NCBI RefSeq assembly: GCF_030272615.1
Contig: NC_081413.1
Location: 719,717,867-719,781,866 of the forward strand
Direction: 5' to 3'
Origin: Cryptomeria japonica
Taxonomy: Eukaryota > Streptophyta > Pinopsida > Cupressales > Cupressaceae
Length of the DNA: 64,000 nt
Part shown: piece after piece, positions 35,801 through 48,451 of the stretch
Layout: every line of letters begins with the position of its first letter
How positions within the stretch are numbered: the first letter of the stretch is position 1
The notes under the pieces: generated by a model
Told to the model about the DNA's origin: nothing
What the model saw: the letters and a program-made list of their open reading frames with translations, nothing else
Databases searched by the model: none
Made by a program: the position numbers and the translations under genes

Positions 35801-36215
35801 GTAACAGTTCTTCTATAACATTCTACTATAACATCTATGATGTTATTTAAGATATTTTACTTAAAGATCTCACCTTTGTGATCCTCAATGTATAACCACG
35901 TTATTAGGATTATTAGCCCTTATGAGGCTTCCAAGGTTTTCAATCCATCTTCTTTAGCTAGAGTTGAATGGAGGCTATTTATAGGTGTGGCTTGTGGAAA
36001 TATCTAGTAGGAAAGATAGGAAGTGTTATATACTAGGAAGAGGTGCCACCCTAAACACTAGAAGTGATTGGTGAAGTAAGAACATAGTATAATTTTAGAA
36101 TGATATATTATAAAGGAAATGTGTCTAAATGTAATGTAAAGGTTACATGCTAAAGGATGTAAATGCCATTTCATAGAGGAAATTTGACACCACAATATTA
36201 TAGGCATGAGACAAT
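32861..36215. other. AT-rich region, possibly old element debris
   Basis: No intact frame is present. Charged-residue fragments at 33120-34300 read somewhat like a decayed retroelement Gag, and 34530-35450 has a composition like an LTR ('gattagggttttatcatgc', 'gtgggtcccatggtgag'). I could not find a partner repeat or a motif that settles either idea. Confidence 0.3.
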
Positions 36216-36730
36216 ACAACCCTAGTTCATGTCTTCAAGTGGATGTTGATATTAGTTGATAAAAATCTACTCAACATCTTCCTCTAGCCCATAATTACTT
36301 GAATTATTTTGTCATACTATTTTTTTCCACAAATTAGCTAGGGCTTACACCCATGACCTCTCATGTACATGTTGGGTTGCTATAAAACTGAGCAATCAAA
36401 CCTCTTTATGATTGAAGCTTTTTGGTAAATTCATTATAATTCAAATGTAAATTATTTCTCCAGAACCATAGTTCAAGGCTTCAATTAGTTCAAGGATACA
36501 AATATACCTTACATTTTCCTCTAGACAATTATTACTCAAAATATTTTATCATATTAATCTTTTCCATGAACCAATTAGAAATTGAACCAAAACCCTAGTT
36601 GATTGCTTCAAGTAGATGTTGATGTTACTTGATACAAATCTACTCTACATCTTCTAGACAATCATTACACAAATTGTTTTATCATATTATTCTTTTTCAT
36701 GTACCAATTAAAATTGAACCTAAAATTACA
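36216..36730. repeat. Degenerate repeat, about three units
   Basis: Three diverged blocks (about 36218-36340, 36470-36590 and 36590-36730) share 'accctagtt', 'cttcaagtggatgttgat', 'ctactcaacatcttcctcta' and 'ttatcatatta...catgaaccaatta'-type words in the same order. Unit length is roughly 120-140 bp. Confidence 0.55.
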
Positions 36731-39239
36731 TACACATATATTTAATAACTAAACTATTAAAAAAAAATTAATGATGAAAACTTTTTGATAAACTCCCAAT
36801 TATAATTCTACATTAAAGTCCAAAAAGGAAAGCTACAACACCATGTATAGAATGTGCTAAATGTCCCATACTTTTTAAGAGAAATAAATGTGTCCTTTTT
36901 GATATAATGTGTTCATGTTACGTTTTAGACTGATGATGTGACATAGTCCAATTGAGATATAAAAAGGATTCCTCCGTTACTCTTTGGAGATGACTTTATT
37001 TTTTTAGCAAAAGCAATTTGCGAAAGAATGATGTAGTTGGAGAAAGATGTCCGAGCTTTATAGACGCCACCAAATGAAATGCTTAACAAGCCAACACATT
37101 CACTTAACACTCTTCAACTTGCATATGAAAGTCTTTGTCATTCTCAGCTAAAAGAACGGAACTTTTAGAAAGATACTTTTCCTTTAATAAGGAAAATAGA
37201 AAACTTAAAAAAAATTGGTGGATTCTTGTCAGATGTGTGAGTTACATGATTGTATGTGTTTTGTAGGTCATAAAAACTACAGGTAAACTTTTTTTTTTGG
37301 TTATAATATTATTTATTATATAATATATTAGTATAATGTATAGTTTAATGTTGATTCACATGATCTCATGAAGTGCAATATTGGGTGGGCAAGTAGGGCC
37401 GTGATGGGACAAAATGTTTAGTATGATAGACAACTTAGTAATATTTAGATTAAAACTATGGAATTAGAACATGAATAAACTATAATTGACAAGGAATTTT
37501 TTAGTGCATGAAGTGCACCATGTTGATTTTAGAGCACTTTAAGGAAGGTTGTAAAACAACTCATGATTGTGGGAAGTGAGGAGAATGATGCAAGGTTGAA
37601 AAGGAAATAGAAGGTTCCTTTAGGTTAAGTTATTAAATGTTATAATTGAGTTTTTGAAAAAAATATATTTAATTGCATTGTTAGAGGGAAATGAATCAAA
37701 TTAATCATGTTGTAAATGGTAATTGATAAAGTTAAAGATTGTTTAGTTTTGTGATTAAAAAAGAGTGTGTAGATTAACAAAGATATCAAGATCTATGTAT
37801 CTCAGAATTTAAAGATGTTTTAGATAGTCATATATTTGGATTAGGATTACAATATTTATTTTTTATTTATTCTTGATTGAATTTATTATTTTTGATCTAG
37901 TTTATACAAACAAACTAACTTTGCATGTGTGAACGCAATCTTTAACGATCTCTAGACTCTACTCTATGAAATTTATACAAAATAATTTTCTAAACAATAA
38001 TGATCTCTACCACACATTCAAGATTTTTTTGTCAAACTAGCAATATTTAAAACTACTTTGATAGATAGAAAGATCCAAACAACCACATAATTTCTAAATT
38101 CATTGCTAGGCGATTCACATGCACTAGCATAATTTCATTTATTTATAACAAATATAAAAGTGCAATTATTACTTTGAATATACTTAAATAGGTTATTTCA
38201 AATAGATAAAGAAAATGACAAATGTGTGATAGTCTCTCTAATAGTTGGAATGCATACAATGATTGTCTTTTATACATAAAGATAACATTAAATTGTGAGC
38301 ATTTGTTTAAAGTCAATATTGGATGAAATTGCAAGATGAGGCTAGTAAGCTAAATGTTTGATTTTCATTTTGTATTTAAGTGGATCAAGATCATGGTTAT
38401 GAGAAAGTCCTTGCACCTATGGACATGACCTACATTAGACAACTAGGTTGGAATTGTGTCTAATAGAATATGATTAATGATTATAATTAAATATATCAAC
38501 TAATTAGACTAGGATATATGTACCTAAGCATAGGGATAAGTGATAAGAATAGAGCTAGTTGAAAACAAGATATGTACGCAAGCTCAAGTATGCATAAAAA
38601 AATATAATTTGTATCTATATAAATGTTTGAAGACATTGCCCCAAACAAGGCACAAGATTAAATTGTAAAATATATCAAGGTATGTTTTTCACCATTAAAA
38701 TTTGCCTACACTGCTTGGTGCACAACAATATTTAAATTTGAATCATGCATCTCCAAGAAGGTATTATTCTCTAACATGTATAAAGTAAATACAATAGACA
38801 CATGGACTTGTGCATAAATTTTATATAATCTCATTCTATATTCTCCACTTTTGCATATGTTCTCTCACAAATTCTTCTAAGATGATGGATAAAATTTTCC
38901 ATTAGCGTCTTCTAACTTGTAATATAAATATAATACAATTTAAAATGTTAGTAATCATGTATCCCTACTCTTAATTGATTGGAGGAGGATCTTATAAGAT
39001 ATATGAATAGTAAATATAAGTATGTATTAACTAGCCTACTTATCGTTTAAAAAATCCATGTAAAATATACCGAGAGATATCAATTTAAATTACAGATAGA
39101 GACATAAATAAAAGAATACTAACACTAAATAAAAATATCATCAAAAGAAGTTTTTAAATCTCATTGGGGCTTGAAAGTAAGAGACTACATGCATTGACAT
39201 CATTAAGATAATCTCATCCTATTTAAATGGAAATACTTC
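36731..39239. other. AT-rich region without recognised features
   Basis: About 2.5 kb shows no supported gene or repeat. All reading frames are short and of biased composition. Confidence 0.45.
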
Positions 39240-40063
39240 TCAAATCTACCCTTTCTAAAGGCCCAAAAATACCTTCTCCTCGATTTCATTTGTGAAAGAT
39301 ATATGCACCTTGTACCAAAAAAATATTTCTTGGTGTGGGCTACCTCACCTATAGTGACATACAATGTTAAAAGGGGATATGAATATTTGAGTTTTAAATT
39401 AACTTTGAATTATCCAAGAGCCCTTACTTTTTGTTGGAACCAAGTTGTTTCACCAAAAGTTGGAGCATTTTCATGGCTTGCCCTTATTTAAAGAATTATC
39501 ACTAGTGATTGACTTGCTAAATTGGGAATAAGAAAAAATTTCAACCATGTCTTGTGTAACTCTACACCTAACCACCTTCTATTGTAGTTTAAATTCTCTA
39601 AAAAATATTAGGACTAGTTAAAAAGTAAGCTCCATTGGGTAGCTCCCTCACCAAATACTTTCAAACAAGTGTTTAGTTGTTGGCCAATTCTTCATCAAGA
39701 GTCTTCTTTTGCAATCATTTGGCATATATCGCCCTCGATTCTCATTTGGAGTCTATGGTGGGAAAGAAATAAGAGGATTTTTAGAGGTAAAACTTAATCA
39801 TTAGATAAAGTGATAGAGGGTATAGAAGATTCCATTTCAATAAATGTTAAAGCCTTTACTTATAAAAATAAAAACCTTTCATTAGTTTCTAGCTCATGGG
39901 ATTAAGATCTTTTAGTTGAATGAAAACAAATTTCCCACCCTTTCAAATTAATACTCTTATTCAACATGCCTCCTAAAGTGGTTAGAAAATCCATAAAATG
40001 GAAACCTCCTCAACATGGTTTTACCAAATTAAATTTTAATGAATCTATTGGAAATCTAAGTTA
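39240..40063 (+). pseudogene. LINE reverse transcriptase 3' fragment (zf-RVT and RNase H start)
   Basis: Translation gives the cysteine-rich zf-RVT region found after the RT domain in plant non-LTR elements. It runs from a YNVKRGYEYL motif to WNQVVSPKVGAFSWLAL, then RIITSD.LAKLGI, CNSTPNHLLL, and further on a W-WERNKRIFRG block. This is followed by KWKPPQHGFTKLNFNES, the usual opening of the fused RNase H domain. Stops occur every 20-60 codons. The fragment ends at 40063, where copia LTR F begins in the middle of the RNase H domain. Confidence 0.75.
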
Positions 40064-41340
40064 TGTTGTCATTGATGTAAAACTTGTTGGTGGTTTGGAT
40101 GTCTCATTGGTTCAGATATGTTATGATCTTTTATCTTGTCTTTGATGTCACACTTGTTGGTTTGGATATGGTTTGGTCTAGATACAATCTTGTATCATGC
40201 AAACTATTGATGGATACAATTGGTGATACATAAGTTGTTATTATATTTGTTGGTATTATGGATGTGTTGCATTAGTTTTGTCATTGATGTCAACACTTAT
40301 CTTTTTGGAGATCTTTGGTTATGTTGAACCGAAACATTATGTTCACTGGCAAGTTCAGTGACTTATGCACAGTCACCGGTATATTGTTCACCGATAGGTT
40401 ATATTGTTCATTGGCACTGAGGATGACTTGTTATCATCTAGAGATCACTTGGCTATGTTGAAGACATGGTTTGGATACTTTGTTTTGGTGTTTTGGTTAT
40501 TGGTCTAATCGGGTTGACATATTTGATGTTACCAGCAAATTGGTCTAGGTTATGGACCAACATGCATTATCTATTCCAGATCAGCACGACATGTTATGGA
40601 GATGATTTATTAATTGGATATTGCTATAAATGTATTGAGCCGACATGATGCATCACATCTTGACTTTTTTGTAATTGATTTTGTTGTAATATTCTTAGTA
40701 AGCCGACCTACACATTTGGTCCTAGGTTTTGGTATGTATGTAAGGTCTCATTTGTGATATGAGATATGGTATGAGCAGAGAAGAAAAGGTTATGGTATTA
40801 TAACATGGTATGTGTGAATATTGAAGATCATATGAGCAGACCATAGAGAAGGTTCAAAGAAGGTTTGTAGGTGATTATCAAAGCTTAACCGGTACTAAAT
40901 CTAGCATTGGAGATGCTATTTTAAGCAGTACATTATCATTGGATTTAACCATCCAATTGTAGTCAGTGTGACTCCTATTTTATGATTGAGCAATGAACTC
41001 TAGGCGGTTGGCCTTTTTGCATGTGCAGACCCCATTTATACACACATACTATCTGTAGTAGTATCATCTAATTGTGGGTAAGGTTTCCCACCGTGGTTTT
41101 TCCCCTTACAGGGTTTCCACATACAAATCTCTAAGTTATGTGTTGTGGATGTTGTTTCTCTTTCTGTTTTATGCATTAAGCTTTACCGATATTAATATTA
41201 ACTGCTAATTTGTCAACCAGCATTAAGTTTGGTTTATCGGTATTAAGTATCAAGTTTGATTAAGTTATAATTGGATAAATTAATTAACAACTGATTCACA
41301 CACCCCCCCCCCCCCTCTCAATTGCCTCTAGGTCCTAACA
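40064..41340 (+). mobile_element. 5' LTR of copia element F (1,277 bp)
   Basis: The LTR starts TGTTGTCATTG and ends GTCCTAACA, immediately followed by an initiator tRNA-Met PBS. It includes the GTGGG...CCCACC/GGTTTTTCCCC block (41074-41130) and the terminal hairpin with a long C run (41288-41324). Related sequence is at 1-384 and in the remnant at 16504-16604 plus 30412-30513. Confidence 0.9.
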
Positions 41341-41342
41341 AT

Positions 41343-41354
41343 TGGTATCAGAGC
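41343..41354 (+). other. Primer binding site of element F
   Basis: TGGTATCAGAGC is the exact plant copia site complementary to initiator tRNA-Met, two bases after the LTR end. Confidence 0.93.
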
Positions 41355-41397
41355 TAACTCCTCTTTTTGCAGAAGTTTAACAGCTTGAGGAGATTCT

Positions 41398-41445
41398 ATG
41401 GCAACAAATTGTTTCAAGAAGGATAGTTCGAAACTTGATGGAATT
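41398..41445 (+). pseudogene. Copia element F: first 16 Gag codons
   Basis: ATG at 41398 opens MATNCFKKDSSKLDG, the usual kind of copia Gag start (short, then a KLDG-type motif). The frame is cut at 41445 by the LTR of A4. The rest of F lies beyond the window, on the far side of A4. Confidence 0.7.
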
Positions 41446-42697
41446 TGTAGACACCTAAAAATGTCTCATTGATCATATACTAATTATTCCTCTAATTGAT
41501 TAAATAATCTTTATTATTTAATTAATTTAATTAATCTATTTCTTCTAATTTCATATTTCCTCATCATCTTACTAATTATTGTATTTCCTATTCTATCATC
41601 ATTTAATCATTTTAATCATTTTCTAATATTAATTAAATAATTATTATTTAATTAATTATGATTAATTCCCCAATTTAAATAAATCTTTATTATTTAAACA
41701 AATTACTAATTATTCAATTTCTATCTCTAATCATCTAATCATTCAACCCTCTTCTAAATATTAATTAAATATTTATTATTTAATTAATTATGATTTAATC
41801 CCTTTAATTTAAATAATTTTTATTATTTAATTAAATTCCATTTCTAAATAATTAAATAGTTTCTTTAAATTATTTAATTAGCTAATTAATTCTTCAATTC
41901 CAAATCCCCAAATTCTAATTTCATTTAATTTCACATTCTTCTAATTTCTTCCAAATTCAAATACATGTGCATGATTTCAAAAACCAAATTGAAAATCAAA
42001 GTCAAGTTCTAAATATATTCAAATGCTAAATTGAATTAATAAATTCAATTATTTGAATAAATCTCATGCAAAGATTAAATTGAAAATCTAAATCTAAATG
42101 CAAACACATGCTAAATTAATTAATTAAATCAATTATCTCTCCAACTTCTATTTTCATCTTCCAGTTAGCTTTTTCTAAATTAACCTTTCTTTGTCATCCT
42201 CTTTATTTCCTCCAATCATTCTTTTTTTTTTTTTTTTTTCAGTCAGCTTTTTCTCAATCAGTTGACTCAATTAATCTATTCAATCTATTGAGTTTCACTC
42301 CTACAATCAGCAATTCAACTATCAATTTTCATTTGAACTCACTTGGGTTCACACCTCTTGATCAATCTGTTCCACCTTTCAATCAATCTCATCCAATTTT
42401 CTATAAATTGAGCATCCAATCTCCATTTTCAACAATCATGAACTTTGAATCTGTGTCACTTGCAGGTTACCAGCACAATATCTGAGAGCCATCATACCAC
42501 GAACAGGAGAAGAGCAATGGAAGTTCTACCCAGTCACAGAATAGGGAGTTTTTATTGATTTCATTCATAATTCCTATTTTGCTTGGTTGTATCATTTCAT
42601 TGTTAGTTTGTTAAATTTTGATTAGGATAGGGAGTCGTGATTTCCCTTGTTTCTAATTGATTACTTTGTTAATAGAAGATGAATTTTGCATCCCATA
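41446..42697 (+). mobile_element. 5' LTR of Tat-like gypsy element A4 (about 1.25 kb)
   Basis: The LTR starts TGTAGACACCTAAAAATG, nearly the start of LTR A, and ends near GCATCCCATA shortly before a PBS. The middle is dominated by 'taattaaataattattattt' words (41500-41890), and a T homopolymer lies at 42221-42239. Overall similarity to LTR A is confined to the ends and composition, so it is a related but distinct family. The 3' boundary is uncertain by two or three bases. Confidence 0.8.
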
Positions 42698-42700
42698 TTT

Positions 42701-42720
42701 TGGTGAACTCGACGTGAACT
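42701..42720 (+). other. Primer binding site of A4
   Basis: TGGTGAACTCGACGTGAACT lies three bases after the LTR end. The B1 site (63912-63930, minus) differs at one of 19 bases. From memory it best fits tRNA-Trp; a tRNA search would decide. Confidence 0.7.
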
Positions 42721-45429
42721 AACAACAATTTAACATTTTCTATGTTCTGTGTTATTTTTAGAGATTGTGCGGTTTTTTCATTTTTTTTGCAGGTTGCACG
42801 AATTTTGAGAAAAGATTTTCCATCACGCAATCGCATAGACAGGATCATGCATTCGACCCTTCGGGCTCACGCATTCGTTTAGACAGGGTCACACAATCGA
42901 TCTTTTGGGATCACGCATTCGCAGGAAGCTTTGCTATTTAATTTTTTCTTCCATCTGTTATCTGTTCTGTTTAATTCTGTCTTAAAATTGGTTAATCCGG
43001 GATCAAATTGCTTTTTATTTCATAATTTGATTAACACTGTTTATGGCAAGAAAAGTTCAATTCAAGATTTCAGGTGCAAGAAGGATGAAACAACAAAGGA
43101 GAGAAGCCAAATGATATCAAAAAGTTCTCCAGGCAGAAAAATTGATACAGGATTCGGAAGAACAACTGGTGTTAGACAGATATAATAGCCCAGTTCTTTC
43201 TTATACAGTTAAATATGATCTAATCAATATTGAATGGATGATGAGAGATTTGGCTAGGGCTTTACAATTGGCTTTGCAGGTTCCTGATCGGGTTTAGTTT
43301 TCTTGTATTTTTCTAACTTTTTTTTTTGTTTTTGTTGTTGTTTGCATTCTGTCATGCAATTGAGCTGTTAGTGCTATGCAATCGACCAAAAACTGTCACG
43401 CATTCAGCCTATCAGATTTACGCATTCGGTCTGTCAGATTTATGCATTCGGTCTGTAAGTATCATGCATTCGCTCAAATATTATTACGCAATCGCCTCTA
43501 TCAAGTTTTGAGTTCTGATTTTTTGTTGGTTTAAGTTTACTACTAATCTTCTGTTTGCAGCCTGTGGCAGATTCACAGAGAGGATTAGATTAGTAATTTT
43601 GCATGCACACTTCACACTTCAATTTTTAGTGCTTAAAATCAACAACAGTTAAAATTGACATGCATGGATAATCTCACACTTCAATTTTTAGTGCTTAAAA
43701 TCAACAACAGTTAAAATTGACATGCATGTATAATCTCACACTTCATTGTTGGTGCTTAAAATGAACATGGGCTAAAATTGACATGCATGCATCTTACACT
43801 TGGTTTTTGGTGCTAAAAAATCAACAAATGGTTAAAATGGACATGTATGCCTTCATACTTGGATTTGGTGTTTAAAATTGACATGCACACGCATATCTAA
43901 CACCTAAATTTGGGCTATAAAATGAACGTGAATTAGGCTGCATTAGATTAAATCATTTTTTTTATTTTCTTAAGGGAAAAGAACTTTTTATTGTTTCTAG
44001 GGTGAACCTACTATTGCACTAACTGACTTTCTACCCGCCATCGGGCTCTTGGGAGAAAGAAGGAAGGTGACAATGACATCCAAATTTTCTTTTGTTCTAC
44101 ATAGTGAGGGGTATCTTTGACTGGGGATTTCATCACCCCACAGAGGTACTACGAATTGGGATGCATTGGGGATATCATCTCTCCCAGCATACTCTCGAGC
44201 GGGTTTTTCGAGCCGCTATATAAATATACTGGTCAAGCGGCTAGAGTGTTGAGTGAATTCAACATATGTGGGGGCCTTCCCTGCACCAATAAGCTCAACT
44301 AAAGTATTAAGTGGCTTGCTCTGAGAATTTGTCATTGGATCGGGACCCCTCAAAACCTAATACTAAGAACCAATTTAGTTGCCAAAAATCCTACATTCAG
44401 TGGTTTCGGGAGTGCAGATCATACCCCATAGATACCCTTCATGTACCTTACACTATGATACAGGAATCCCTTGGCTAAAAGATCCTCGAATCTTTGGGGT
44501 AAGAGAGACTGGCATGCCCGAGAAGTGTGTGCCGTGGAGTGGAGCCAATGCTGCCAGACTCTCTATCTGTTCATTTTGTCTTGGTATTTCGTAAGGGCCT
44601 CACTGAATGGTGTCCACTATCCAACCTAAGATTGTATTCCGTGCTTTTTTATGTATCATTGTAATAGACCAGTATTGAGTCAATCCCTTGGGCTATTTTA
44701 GGCCCTATCCCACGTATCTCCAAATTTTCTGAGATTATATGAAAATTGAGTCAGCCAGCTATACATACCTACCATCAATTGTTCTCAGATTTGGAAAACT
44801 ACAAAACATTGTCCTACACATGAAGTCACGGAAAACAAAGTCCATTTTGAAACCGATTCTCAAAAATCCTTACATACTTGTGACCCTAGGCAGTCTTTTA
44901 CATAGTCTTTTGCATAGTCCCACTTATGTCCTCATTATCATCCTACATCTTTTGCATAGTCCCACTTACGTCCTCATTATCGTCCTAAGTCTTTTTTGCA
45001 TTATCATCCATATTAGTTACATTATCATATACGTCTTCATCTAGACCTCATATACGTCTAAGTCCATTGTTAGTTATAAGTTCATAGCATGTTCATTCAT
45101 GGATCTCCCATGTGATGGTTTGCTCCCCTTCAAGCAACCTAATCTAGTTCCAAATGGCGGTCAATGAGAAATCATTGATGATCTAGCTAACTTAGCTTGG
45201 GATTTAAGAAGAAGTGCACCTCAATATATAGGAGTCATACACGAGATAAACATTGAGTCTAGGATTTCCTGTATAATTGATAGAGAGATTGAGGCTAAAC
45301 AACTTCATCAACAAATGGAAAGACTTGCATTAGAGAAATCTAGAAATGCTAAAAAGGTCATATTTACGTCTACAGTCTAGTGTTAGGCCATCGTCTTGCA
45401 TAGAACCACCTTCATATAAGCAATTTTAG
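42721..45429 (+). other. A4 untranslated leader
   Basis: This is a 2.7-kb leader. It holds arrays of 'cacgcattcg' words (42835-42920 and 43375-43500), a 62-bp tandem repeat (43611-43920) and, at 44511-44594, the block shared with element A (GGCATGCCCGAGAAGTG, then GGAGCCAATGCTGCCA, then GTATTTCGTAAG). TTTTGCATAGTCCCACTTA-type words repeat at 44890-45000. Short frames within it have no recognisable features. Confidence 0.65.
43611..43920 (+). repeat. 62-bp tandem repeat in A4 leader
   Basis: The first units start 62 bp apart ('aatttttagtgcttaaaatc' at 43621 and 43683, a variant at 43745). Two further diverged units of about 57 bp follow. Each unit ends with 'aaaattgacatgcatg'. Confidence 0.85.
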
Positions 45430-46971
45430 ATGTCTGTCACAAGGTCCCAAAAAGCGAAAGGAATAATGGACTCGAACAACACACAGTCTATAAACCCTAC
45501 TTGGAACATGGAAATGTCAATAGGTCAACCCTCAGGTACACATACAATGTCCACCATAAACAAATTACAACAACATTTGACAAAAGAAGAAATTGAGTCT
45601 ACACAGCAAGACCCACATGTCCTCATGATCTTAGATGCACTTATACATAGCGATAGGGACAAGTATCTTTCGCTGTTAATACAAAATGGGGCAAAACTAC
45701 CTGAGGATTTTGATGTCACAAAGATTTTACCACTAGGAAAAACTTTAGGTCAAGATAACAGTCAAACACCACCCTTGACACAAATACAAGCAATGACCTC
45801 CAGTTTTCCTCAAAACGTACCTATCCAAACAAATGTCAACACAAATGCAAACTTTCAAACAAGTGTGTCATCCTCAACAATCAATGCTAGTATACCATCA
45901 CAGAGCATACCAATAATATCAAGTGTCTCAGCACTTAGTGGAACCCAACCTCCAGTTTCCTATTCCATGGGATCCACATATAGTCAACAAAATGCAAATC
46001 TAGGTATTTCCAATACACCAAATACAACTCAACCAAACATGGGTTCGCATATCAGCTATTTCATAGTCCCTAGTGGAACGCATAACATACAAGGTTATAA
46101 TCTTGGTACCTTCCAACAACCTCCTAGTTATGCAACCACGAATCCTTTTGTGGGACATACACAAACACAAGGTATACCTTTGACACAAACAGATATTCTG
46201 ACACAACAAATATAGAATTTGCAACAACAAATGATGACAATGCAAACTAGTAATGATAAAAAGAGCTACACAATGCAGGACCTACATCCTTATCCATTCG
46301 ATCACACATTATACATGCCACCTTTCCCACAACATTTTGAAACACCCAAATTTGATAGATATCGAGGGAAGGGTGATCCTAGAGATCATATCAGTGAATT
46401 TTTTATGACATGTATAGAAGTTGCCTCAGAAGATACTTATCTAATGAGACTATTTCCTAAAATTCTGGGAGGTCCGGCTTTAGAGTGGTTTTCACATTTA
46501 CCACCAACCATCACATCATGGGGAGAATTAGCTGAACGATTTATAGCAAACTTCTCACACAATGTTGACACCCCGGTTACTTTGATGGACTTATGTGCCG
46601 CTAAACAATATGAGAATGAAACATTTGCATCCTTCATACAATGATGGAGAGCTCTCTATAGGAGGTGCAAGACAGTTATCCCAGAAACAAAGCAAGTGGA
46701 TATGTTTACAGAAAATTTGATTCATAAGATTAAATACCCAATAAAAATGCAATGTCTAACCACATTCAAACAAATCATAGAAAAGGCTCTCAAATGTGAG
46801 AAGGGATTAGTAGAACAAGGTCTTATTAAGTATGGCAACACCAACAACAATGACAAATCTAAGTTTTGGTCGAAAAACAAAAATGTGACCAATGATGGTA
46901 TTGTAGATGCCAGAACGATAAACAGAACTCAACTCGTTTTATCTTTGGGAAGTCAACAAATCCACATATAG
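45430..46971 (+). pseudogene. A4 Gag, Ty3/gypsy type
   Basis: ATG at 45430 opens a Gln/Thr/Pro-rich N-terminal region of about 260 codons. The conserved retrotransposon Gag core follows (46340-46800): FDRYRGKGDPRDHISEFF, LFPKILGGPALEWFSHLP, SWGELAERFIANF and, after a TGA, WRALYRRCK. This is the Tat/Athila-type Gag that builds the particle. One frame runs throughout, broken by TAG at 46213-46215 (where Gln is likely) and TGA at 46642-46644 (where Arg of the usual FIQRW motif is expected). It ends at a TAG at 46969, near a small duplication of 'aacacaagacgcaaaac' that shifts the frame. Three lesions make this copy inactive. Confidence 0.88.
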
Positions 46972-47032
46972 GGAATAACACAACATCAACAAATGTAAAT
47001 GCTACACAAAACACGAACACAAGACGCAAAAC

Positions 47033-48451
47033 ATGAACACAAGATACCCCAGGGTATACGCTCCAAGAAAAAATTACACACCTTTAGGAGAACCAATTGA
47101 GTCAGCACTCAAAAAGTTAATACAGACAAACATGATCACTTTACCTGTAGTAAGAATGTATGAACCAGGTCCTTTCAAACCCACATGGTGGAATGATAAT
47201 GATTTCTGCAATTATCATAGGACTAAAGGTCACAAAATGACAAGTTGCTACAAATTGAAAAACTTGGTCCAAGATATGATAGACCAAGGGGACATCACAA
47301 TTGATACCGATAAGACCTCAACAAACACAAATCATATGATTTTTAAGGATCATTTTGTTAAGCATGACAAGGGAAAAGCTACCACATCAGGTACCCAAGA
47401 CAATACGGCTAACTACACAAAGGTTTCATATGACTACACTATTCATGCCATTAGCTCAGGAGATACAACAAACAATGATTCACAAGAAACACCTGATCAA
47501 GAGGACCAATACCAAGATACTCATAGAGATGATAACCAAATTTGCATGATATTTGAAGCACCAAAGTATGATGATGATACAAATGTTTGTCTCAAAGACT
47601 AGGGACATGATCAACCACTCACTCAGGTTGGTTTGAAGATGAACTCATTGGACATATTATGGATGTCAAACATACACATCAAGACTATGAAGAGGGATTT
47701 AACATAAATCTTGATAAAACAACCTATGATACAAATGATACAATTGCTACAATCACAATTACTCCCAAAGACAAATTGTGCAGTGGTTACTCGCAAGTCA
47801 AAGGTAACTTTACAAGGGATACCACAAAATCAACCACTAGCAGTAGGGACTTACAATGTAGTTGAGCAACTTAAGAAAACTCTGACACAGATATCATTAT
47901 TTGAACTATTGCGTATTTCACCCAATCATAGAGCTATACTAGACAAAGCACTTCAAGATTTAGTAGTGGACAAAGATATAGATGAAAATGCCTTCCAGTC
48001 TATGGTAGAAAATATGACACAAGGCACACGTATTGCATTCACAAAACAAGATATTCCTAGTGATAAATTGCTTCATAATGACCCACTACATCTGGAAGCT
48101 TACATTTATAAGAAAAGAATAAGAAGAGTACTCATAGATGGGGGACCTGGTCTCAACATTTGTACTTTAAAGCTGGTCAAAGCACTGGGATATTTTGAAC
48201 TTCACATTGATTCTTCCAAAAGGATAAATATCAAGGCTTATGATGACGAAGAACATCCATCTAAAGGCATTGTAACATTACCTATACAAGTAGGACCAAT
48301 AACAACAGAGGTTGCTTTTCAAGTCTTGGACAAAGAACTGGGATATAACATGTTATTGGGCTACCCATGGATCCACACCATGCAGTCAATACCATCCACA
48401 TTTCATCAGTGTGTCAAATTCCCATACAATGGTATTGAAATCACCATAAAG
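47033..48451 (+). pseudogene. A4 Gag zinc finger region and protease
   Basis: The A4 frame continues after the shift. At 47200-47290 it has CNYHRTKGHKMTSCYKLKNLV followed by DMIDQG, the C-X2-H...H...C type finger typical of Tat-lineage Gag. An acidic linker, a TAG at 47600-47602 and a LRISPNHRAILDKAL segment follow. The retropepsin comes next, with LIDGGPGLNICTLKL (48130-48175), where the catalytic box is DGG rather than the usual D-S/T-G, then GIVTLPIQVGP and YNMLLGYPWIHTMQ (48340-48390). The sequence is cut at 48451 by element C, so RT, RNase H and integrase, if present, are outside the window. Confidence 0.87.

Noticed and set aside
30514-39239. Host gene in the island
   Set aside because: No frame exceeds about 70 codons, and no pair of exons with sensible composition or splice signals could be put together.
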